Below, piece after piece: positions 15,125 through 20,046 of a DNA stretch of 20,046 nucleotides (positions within the stretch are counted from its first letter, which is position 1; the number at the start of each line of letters is the position of its first letter). The stretch lies in assembly GCA_002438605.1 (NCBI GenBank), contig DJPR01000024.1:81285-101330 (forward strand). Direction: 5' to 3'. The position numbers and the translations under genes were made by a program. Origin of the DNA: Ruminococcus sp. UBA6407 (GTDB taxonomy: Bacteria; Bacillota; Clostridia; Oscillospirales; Ruminococcaceae). The notes below the pieces were generated by a model. That model ran no database searches. It was not told where the DNA came from and worked only from the letters and a program-made list of their open reading frames with translations.

Positions 15125-16218
15125 TCTGTAATACTAAATCCTTTCTTATTTTTAGGAACTGATATAAATATTTTAAATCCTTTTTCACTTGATATATTTA
15201 TAATTCCATTTAATTTTTCAATTCGCTCACGCATACTGAAAAGTCCCATTCCCTTTTCAGATGAAATATGTATATCTGTTCCATTATCCTCAACAATAAG
15301 CTGATAAAATGCCGGATGTTCCTGCAATGAAATTTTTATTGCTGTACAGTTGCTGTGTTTAAGGATATTTGACATTGCTTCTTTTATCACGCTTAAAAAA
15401 CACATTTTTATATTTATTTCTGCTGCTTCACTAATATTTAATTCACATGAAGTTTCGTAATTTTCTTTCATCGAATCAAGAATTTCTCTTATAGACTGCT
15501 TTAAGTCAATTGATTCATCATGTAAATTATGAACACTTTCACGAATGCTTGTCATTGCACTGTCTAAGGTTTTTTTTAGTTCTTCAAGCATCTGCTTTTC
15601 ATTCGGATTTTTATTGATTGTAAGCATCGCACCCAGCTGCAGTATCGACCTTGTAAGCAGATGTCCGACATTATCATGTATTTCTCTTGAAATTCTGTTG
15701 CGTTCCTTTAACTTTGCGAGATATATTTCATAATCCTGACGTTCTATCAAATCCTTATTTTTCAGTTCAAGCAGATACTTTACTTCTATTCCTGCATCAC
15801 GAGTTTCAATGAGAGTTTTCTTAGTTTGTTCCAATTTTTTGGTTTTTATTGCAAGCAGAGCTGAAAAAAGAATACTTGTTAAAACAGATGCTAAATAAAC
15901 CAATGACAAACCTGATACAGCATATATGCATAATACTGCTGAAGCCGTTAGTGCAGCTTTATTTTTTGAGTATACGACCTCATAAAACACAATTGGAAAC
16001 ATAAATATAAGTTCAGGTGCAAACAGCATAAATACCATATATGATATCATAATTACGCTTTTTATTTTTACATTTTCAATAGCTTGTACCAAGGTTGAAA
16101 CTGCGGCGGCACTTAATGTTACTGTAACAGGAATAAACAAATTATCAAATTTTAAAACTGTACTCAAAAGCCATACCATTAAAACGGCTTTATCAATTAA
16201 TTTTGCTATTAACCCCAC
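15121..16218 (-). CDS. Sensor histidine kinase, HisKA_3/DesK type
   Basis: Membrane sensor of 365 residues. The first about 125 residues hold five or six hydrophobic segments with little extracellular sequence, as in intramembrane-sensing kinases. A charged linker follows, then the phospho-acceptor His181 in RISREIHDNVGHLLTRSI, typical of the HisKA_3 family that partners NarL-type regulators. The ATPase domain shows VIKEAMSNILKHSN, VEDNGTD and KGMGLFSMRERIEKL. The GTG at 16218 has an AAGGA only about 1-2 bases upstream, which is too close; the ATG at 16179 (residue 14) is an alternative without a clear site. The start is therefore uncertain. It probably senses an envelope-active compound or a state of the neighbouring exporter. 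Confidence 0.92.
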   Translation of the reverse strand: MGLIAKLIDKAVLMVWLLSTVLKFDNLFIPVTVTLSAAAVSTLVQAIENVKIKSVIMISYMVFMLFAPELIFMFPIVFYEVVYSKNKAALTASAVLCIYAVSGLSLVYLASVLTSILFSALLAIKTKKLEQTKKTLIETRDAGIEVKYLLELKNKDLIERQDYEIYLAKLKERNRISREIHDNVGHLLTRSILQLGAMLTINKNPNEKQMLEELKKTLDSAMTSIRESVHNLHDESIDLKQSIREILDSMKENYETSCELNISEAAEINIKMCFLSVIKEAMSNILKHSNCTAIKISLQEHPAFYQLIVEDNGTDIHISSEKGMGLFSMRERIEKLNGIINISSEKGFKIFISVPKNKKGFSITE

Positions 16219-16234
16219 ATCCTTTCCATAATTT

Positions 16235-16263
16235 ATTCTATCATATTTTAAAAAAGTTGTCTA
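16235..16263 (-). promoter_or_regulatory. Promoter of the kinase-regulator-PHP operon
   Basis: On the minus strand TAGACA, 17 bases, TAGAAT, ending 17 bases before the GTG start. The palindrome at 16275-16288 is just upstream, centred about 50 bases before the expected transcript start. Confidence 0.6.
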
Positions 16264-16274
16264 TAAGAATTATT

Positions 16275-16288
16275 ATGACAAATGTCAT
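16275..16288. promoter_or_regulatory. Palindromic operator ATGACA-AA-TGTCAT
   Basis: Perfect 6-bp arms with a 2-base centre, midway between two divergent promoters. The centre is about 64 bases upstream of the expected start of the exporter transcript and about 50 upstream of the kinase transcript. Size and position fit a dimeric NarL-type regulator activating one or both operons; no footprint evidence exists here. Confidence 0.6.
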
Positions 16289-16310
16289 ATGAACTCCTGA
16301 CAATTCTCAC

Positions 16311-16339
16311 TTACATTTTTTTATTTTATATACTATAAT
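16311..16339 (+). promoter_or_regulatory. Promoter of the ABC exporter operon
   Basis: TTACAT, 17 bases, TATAAT. Transcription would start near 16346, so the palindrome at 16353-16398 would be a hairpin almost at the 5' end of the mRNA. The weak -35 fits a promoter needing an activator. Confidence 0.7.
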
Positions 16340-16352
16340 TAAAATATACTAA

Positions 16353-16398
16353 GGTAACATCGCACAAAGCACATCAAATGACTTTACACAGTGTTACC
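16353..16398. repeat. GGCAACACC-type palindrome, copy 5 (exporter leader)
   Basis: Arms GGTAACATCGCACAAAG and CTTTACACAGTGTTACC, 12 of 17 paired, with the inner sequence CACATCAAATGA shared in form with the copies at 19755 and 19903. It lies between the exporter promoter and its ribosome site. Confidence 0.7.
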
Positions 16399-16425
16399 AT
16401 AAATAAATTTTGAAAGGGTGTTAAT

Positions 16426-17367
16426 ATGGCAAAAACAGTTGTGAAAATTGAAAATCTTGTTAAACGATACAAAGAACTTATTGCTCTTGACCATTTAAAT
16501 ATTGAAATAAAGGAAGGAGAAATATATGGTCTGCTCGGACCCAACGGTTCAGGCAAAACAACTGCTATTAACTGTCTGCTTTCTCTTTTAAGCTATGATA
16601 AAGGCAATATTGAAGTTTTTGGTGAGAAGATGTCGCCAACAAATTATAAGGTGAAAAAGGAAATCGGCATTATTATGCAGAATGTTGCTGTTTTTGATGA
16701 GTTTACAGTCTATGAAAACATCGACTATTTCTGCGGTCTTTACATAAATGACAAAGAATTGAAAAAGAAATATGTTCAGGAAGCCATTGATTTTGTTGGA
16801 CTTGAAAATTACACTAAATTTTATCCTAAAAAACTTTCAGGCGGTCTTTTAAGACGTCTTAATATAGCATGCGGCATTGCTCATAAACCAAAGCTTATCA
16901 TTCTTGATGAGCCTACTGTTGCTGTTGACCCTCAGAGCAGAAATAAGATCCTTGAGGGAATTCAGGAACTTAACCGCAATGGTGCTACCATTATATATAC
17001 TTCTCATTACATGGAGGAAGTTGAACAGATATGCACCAGAATTGCAATAATTGATAAGGGGAAATTAATTGCTCTCGGTACTAAGCAGGAGCTTCAAAAG
17101 CTTATACAGAAGTCTGAAACAATCAACATTGAAATTCCTGTCATAGATGATAAGCATATAAAGGAAATAGCTGCTTTTCCTCATGTTTTTGAACATAATT
17201 ATGAAAATGGAAAACTCCAGATAGTTTATAATGGCGGTAAGCACAACCTTACAAGAGTATTAAGTTATCTTCAGGAAAATGAGATTTCATTCGGCAGAGT
17301 TTACTCTGAACTTCCTACACTCAATGACGTTTTCCTTAATATTACAGGAAAAAATCTTCGTGATTAA
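16426..17367 (+). CDS. ABC-2 exporter ATP-binding subunit
   Basis: ATPase of 313 residues that powers export through the two membrane proteins encoded next. Motifs in order: Walker A GPNGSGKTT (38-46), Q-loop Gln85 in IIMQN, signature LSGGLLRRLNIA (137-148), Walker B LIILDEP (Asp161, Glu162), D-loop VAVDP and switch His194 in IYTSHYMEE. The signature has Leu-Leu where most have Gln-Gln/Gln-Met, as in DrrA/NatA-like exporters. A C-terminal extension of about 90 residues follows the nucleotide domain. A GAAAGGG site precedes the ATG. The substrate is unknown; linkage to a two-component system suggests an antimicrobial peptide, lipid or drug. Confidence 0.94.
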   Translation: MAKTVVKIENLVKRYKELIALDHLNIEIKEGEIYGLLGPNGSGKTTAINCLLSLLSYDKGNIEVFGEKMSPTNYKVKKEIGIIMQNVAVFDEFTVYENIDYFCGLYINDKELKKKYVQEAIDFVGLENYTKFYPKKLSGGLLRRLNIACGIAHKPKLIILDEPTVAVDPQSRNKILEGIQELNRNGATIIYTSHYMEEVEQICTRIAIIDKGKLIALGTKQELQKLIQKSETINIEIPVIDDKHIKEIAAFPHVFEHNYENGKLQIVYNGGKHNLTRVLSYLQENEISFGRVYSELPTLNDVFLNITGKNLRD

Positions 17368-17372
17368 AGTTT

Positions 17373-17395
17373 GTGACACTATCGTTTTATGTCAC
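17373..17395. other. Inverted repeat GTGACA/TGTCAC
   Basis: Two 6-bp arms separated by 11 bases, 5 bases after the ATPase stop. The half-sites resemble those of the operator at 16275-16288 (TGACA/TGTCA) but with wider spacing; either an RNA hairpin or a weak second regulator site. Confidence 0.3.
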
Positions 17396-17410
17396 ACTAT
17401 TTCATAACTC

Positions 17411-17435
17411 TCAGCATACACTTCATTTATGCTGA
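17411..17435 (+). other. Intercistronic hairpin TCAGCATA/TATGCTGA
   Basis: Perfect 8-bp stem with a 9-base loop in the 94-base gap between the ATPase and first permease genes. No T-run follows, so readthrough is expected. It may tune the ratio of ATPase to permease. Confidence 0.5.
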
Positions 17436-17461
17436 TATATTCTCAGAAAGGAGCGTCCTTA

Positions 17462-18589
17462 ATGTTTGGACATATTTTTAAATACAGCATGCTTTCAGCT
17501 TTGAGAGTAAAATCACTGAATTTCTGGATACTTTTATTTCCTATTATTCTTGGAACATTATTTTCTCTTGCATTTGGAAATTTCTCAAATTCCGAAAAAT
17601 TCAAGTCAATTCCCGTTGCAATTGTTGAGGAAAAACAAAATGAAAACTTTAATAATATTATTAAAAGCATATCAGAATCTGATGCCCCCTTGCTCAAACC
17701 TGAATACACTGACAGGAAAACAGCTCATGAGATGCTGAAAAAAGGCGAATGTGAAGGAATTATAACGGTAACTGAGCAGCTTTCACTTACTGTAAGTAAA
17801 AATAACATTAAACCAAGTATACTTAAAAATTTTCTTGACCAATATAAAGCTAATGAAATGGTTATAACAGATATAGCAAAAAACAATCCTGCTGCACTTT
17901 CCGCTGTAACGGAACAAATGTCAGCAGAAATCAACTGCAATAAAAAGCTCTCATTCTCAAACGGCAATACAGATGTAATGGTACAGTATTATTACAATCT
18001 TATTGCAATGGCATGTCTTTTCGGAAGCTTTCTGGGAATGTATGCTGTAATCAATAGTCAGGGTAACTTATCTGCAATCGGTGCAAGAAAATGCACATCG
18101 CCAATTACTAAAAGAGTATCACTTTCAGCAAGTCTTTTGTCATCGTTTATAGTGCATGTTTTATGTATTTCACTAGATTTATGCTATCTTATGTTTATAT
18201 TAAAAATTAATTTCGGAGATAATATTCCGATGATTTTTGCAGCATCTTTTGTCGGTTCAGCTGTAAGCATTGCTATGGGATTTTTCATTGGTTCAATCGG
18301 AAAATTCACTATGGGTACTAAAATAGGAATACTCACTTCATTCAGCATGATTCTTTGCTTTTTCAGCGGACTTATGGTTGAATCGATCAGAATGAAGGTT
18401 GAACGTTATTTCCCTGTTCTGAACAAAATAAGTCCTGCCGCACTTATCTCCGACTCGTTGTATTCGATTAATATCTATGATACTTATGACAGATTTTGCA
18501 CGGACATTATCTCGCTTATTATAATAACAATTATTTTTATAGCAGGCGGATTATTCCTTACAAGGAGGGATGAATATGCAAGTCTTTAA
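17462..18589 (+). CDS. ABC-2 exporter permease 1
   Basis: Membrane subunit of 375 residues in the ABC-2 family with a large external loop. Layout: one N-terminal membrane segment (WILLFPIILGTLFSLAFG, about residues 21-38), an extracytoplasmic domain of about 150 residues, then a cluster of membrane segments from about residue 175 to the C-terminus (NLIAMACLFGSFLGMYAV through IISLIIITIIFIAGGLFL). Start chosen at 17462 because AAAGGAG is 8 bases upstream; an in-frame ATG at 17429 lies within the preceding hairpin. Its end overlaps the next gene by 14 bases, implying coupled translation and a heterodimeric channel. Confidence 0.9.
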   Translation: MFGHIFKYSMLSALRVKSLNFWILLFPIILGTLFSLAFGNFSNSEKFKSIPVAIVEEKQNENFNNIIKSISESDAPLLKPEYTDRKTAHEMLKKGECEGIITVTEQLSLTVSKNNIKPSILKNFLDQYKANEMVITDIAKNNPAALSAVTEQMSAEINCNKKLSFSNGNTDVMVQYYYNLIAMACLFGSFLGMYAVINSQGNLSAIGARKCTSPITKRVSLSASLLSSFIVHVLCISLDLCYLMFILKINFGDNIPMIFAASFVGSAVSIAMGFFIGSIGKFTMGTKIGILTSFSMILCFFSGLMVESIRMKVERYFPVLNKISPAALISDSLYSINIYDTYDRFCTDIISLIIITIIFIAGGLFLTRRDEYASL

Positions 18590-19754
18590 AGCCTTTTTCA
18601 AAATTTCAAAAAAGAAACTGGGAATTATCATTACATATGTAGCAATATTCGCTGCAATAAGCATGTTAATAACCTCAGACGCTTCAAAAGATGATGATTT
18701 TTCTTCTACAAAGCTTGATATAACTATAATAGACGAAGATAAATCAGAAGAAAGTGAAATGCTTGTAAATTATCTTTCCACAAAGCATGATATAGTTGAT
18801 ATAGAAAATAATAAAGAAGCATTAACTGACGCATTATACTATTATGAAACCTCATACACTCTGAAAATTAAAAGTGGTTATGCAGAAAAACTTAAAAATA
18901 ACATTTCAGATGAATTATTTGAAAGCTATCAACACTCTGAATCGTACAGAAGTACATATTTTGAAACACAGCTTAATCAGTATATAAACACAATTTTAAT
19001 GTACGAAAAGGGTGGATTTTCTCTTGATGATGCTTGCAAAAAAGCAGAAGCTGCTGTAAATGAAAGTGTTGAAGTCAAAAAAGAGGACTTTTCAGGAAAT
19101 AATACTTTTAGTTCAATGGCAGGAATATTTTTTCAATATTTGCCATATATGTTTATTTCAATGTTTATTACTTGTCTTTGCCCAATACATGTTAAATTCA
19201 ACAGAGATGATATCAAAAACCGCATGAACGCATCTTCTTTGTCTGTAAAAAGCAAAACATTACAAATATTATTTGCATCATCATTTTTTGTTTTGGCTAT
19301 ATGGATTATATTCATGCTCATATATATTGTTTACAGTTCCGTAATAAGCGGTAAATTACATATCATTTTCTCTAAAAATGAGATGATTGCAGTTCTCAAC
19401 AGCATAATCATGGCAATCATTGCAGCAGGAATTGCATTAATAGTATCCAGTTTTTCTCCAAAGGACGAAGCGGTGAGCATGATAGGAAATATTATTGGAC
19501 TCGGTTCAAGCTTTTTATGCGGAGTTTTCGTAGACCAACAATTTCTTGGTTCAGGTGTTCTTTCAGCTGCAAGATTCATTCCTGTTTACTGGTATGTTAA
19601 AGCAAATAACACTATTTTCGGAAGATCCGGAGAAACTTATGATATAACAAAGGTTTTTGAATATATTGGTGTAGAACTTCTTTTTGCAGCATTTATTTTT
19701 TCCATTCTGTTTCTCCTTACAAAACTTAATCAATCGGATAAAAAATCACTTTAA
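18576..19754 (+). CDS. ABC-2 exporter permease 2
   Basis: Second membrane subunit, 392 residues, with the same plan as its partner: an N-terminal membrane segment (IIITYVAIFAAISMLI), an external domain rich in charged residues (about 35-185), then five or six membrane segments from YLPYMFISMFITCLCPIHV to FAAFIFSILFLL. The ATG at 18576 is used because AAGGAGG ends 7 bases before it; the in-frame ATG at 18570 is only one base from that site. The gene starts inside permease 1. A palindrome of the dispersed family begins right after the stop. Confidence 0.9.
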   Translation: MQVFKAFFKISKKKLGIIITYVAIFAAISMLITSDASKDDDFSSTKLDITIIDEDKSEESEMLVNYLSTKHDIVDIENNKEALTDALYYYETSYTLKIKSGYAEKLKNNISDELFESYQHSESYRSTYFETQLNQYINTILMYEKGGFSLDDACKKAEAAVNESVEVKKEDFSGNNTFSSMAGIFFQYLPYMFISMFITCLCPIHVKFNRDDIKNRMNASSLSVKSKTLQILFASSFFVLAIWIIFMLIYIVYSSVISGKLHIIFSKNEMIAVLNSIIMAIIAAGIALIVSSFSPKDEAVSMIGNIIGLGSSFLCGVFVDQQFLGSGVLSAARFIPVYWYVKANNTIFGRSGETYDITKVFEYIGVELLFAAFIFSILFLLTKLNQSDKKSL

Positions 19755-19801
19755 AATATACAGCGTACAAAGTACATTATAAGACTTTGTACGCTGTTGC
19801 C
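19755..19801. repeat. GGCAACACC-type palindrome, copy 6
   Basis: Perfect 14-bp arms ACAGCGTACAAAGT and ACTTTGTACGCTGT around a short loop, the best-paired copy. It starts within a few bases of the exporter stop codon and so forms the 3' end region of that mRNA. No T-run follows the hairpin closely, so termination is not assured. Confidence 0.75.
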
Positions 19802-19902
19802 ATAATAGCTAAAAATGATAAATGCAAAAAAATAAGCAATTAATGACTTGATTTTTCGATTTTACGGCAGTAAAATAATATATATTTATATTGTGTGGAA
19901 TT

Positions 19903-19950
19903 AAGGCAACACCGTATAAAGCACGTCAAAAGACTTTGTACGTCATAAAC
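19903..19950. repeat. GGCAACACC-type palindrome, copy 7
   Basis: Left arm GGCAACACCGTATAAAG close to consensus, right arm CTTTGTACGTCATAAAC diverged at the outside. The inner part (AAAGCACGTCAAAAGACTTT) matches copies 5 and 6. The 100 bases between copies 6 and 7 are AT-rich with nothing recognisable. Confidence 0.65.
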
Positions 19951-19962
19951 TTGCAAATTTCC

Positions 19963-20029
19963 CGTCATCTTACACATAATTTTCTCACCATACGAAAGTA
20001 TGCTTTCAAAAATTTTATGTAATCTGACG
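19963..20029. repeat. Palindrome related to the 160-bp repeat
   Basis: Arms starting CGTCA and ending GACG pair imperfectly (including TACACATAATTTTC against AAAATTTTATGTA) around the core CATAC-GAAA-GTATG. The core CTCACCATACGAAAGTATGC matches 13569-13588 with one mismatch, in the same orientation. The window ends in ATCTGCGTT, similar to the start of another module (ACTGCGTTGTC at 13554-13564), so the repeat array may continue. Confidence 0.6.
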
Positions 20030-20046
20030 AAAAATATATCTGCGTT

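Noticed and set aside
13502..20029. CRISPR array
   Set aside because: Repeats are few, far apart, palindromic over their whole length and unequal in spacing; there are no regular spacers or cas genes.

Overview
The window looks like chromosome from an AT-rich, fibre-degrading, Gram-positive gut or rumen Clostridia, most like Ruminococcus. This is an inference from strong AGGAGG ribosome sites, the xylan-use gene set, clostridial-type protein sequences and abundant short intergenic palindromes; no 16S or other marker is present.

Bases 1-8471 (+ strand) hold a pentose block: a cytoplasmic GH3 beta-xylosidase, xylose isomerase (xylA) and xylulokinase (xylB), then a CUT1 sugar ABC importer (lipoprotein binding protein plus two permeases, no ATPase gene). 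Read together: xylo-oligosaccharides are imported whole, cut to xylose inside, isomerised and phosphorylated to xylulose 5-phosphate. A strong non-terminator hairpin separates the binding-protein gene from the permease genes.

Bases 8472-10590 are a mobile/structural junction: several terminator-like hairpins, an internally deleted IS3-family element (orfA intact, orfB without its catalytic core) with 40-bp imperfect ends, remnants of reading frames beside it, an 18-bp perfect inverted repeat outside it, and two back-to-back tRNA genes, Arg(ACG) on - and Lys(TTT) on +, each with a textbook sigma-A promoter.

Bases 10592-13483 (- strand) carry fruK (1-phosphofructokinase) followed by ptsI (PTS enzyme I). 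The 330-bp gap between them holds a strongly structured segment that ends in a terminator on the opposite (+) strand, a candidate small RNA.

Bases 13719-16218 (- strand) form an operon of histidine kinase, NarL-type response regulator and a PHP-family phosphatase. Divergent from it, 16426-19754 (+ strand) encodes an ABC-2 exporter (ATPase plus two permeases). The shared 207-bp control region has two opposed promoters and a perfect 6-2-6 palindrome between them, a good candidate for the regulator's binding site.

The most unusual feature is a set of intergenic repeats. A family of about 45-70 bp palindromes built on GGCAACACCGTACAAAG occurs seven times, at the 5' or 3' edges of the operons. 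A second family consists of a 160-bp near-perfect palindrome (13502-13661), a 38-bp version of the same termini whose arm encodes the last six residues and stop codon of ptsI, and a related core at the right edge of the window. I see no phage, CRISPR or obvious new defence system.
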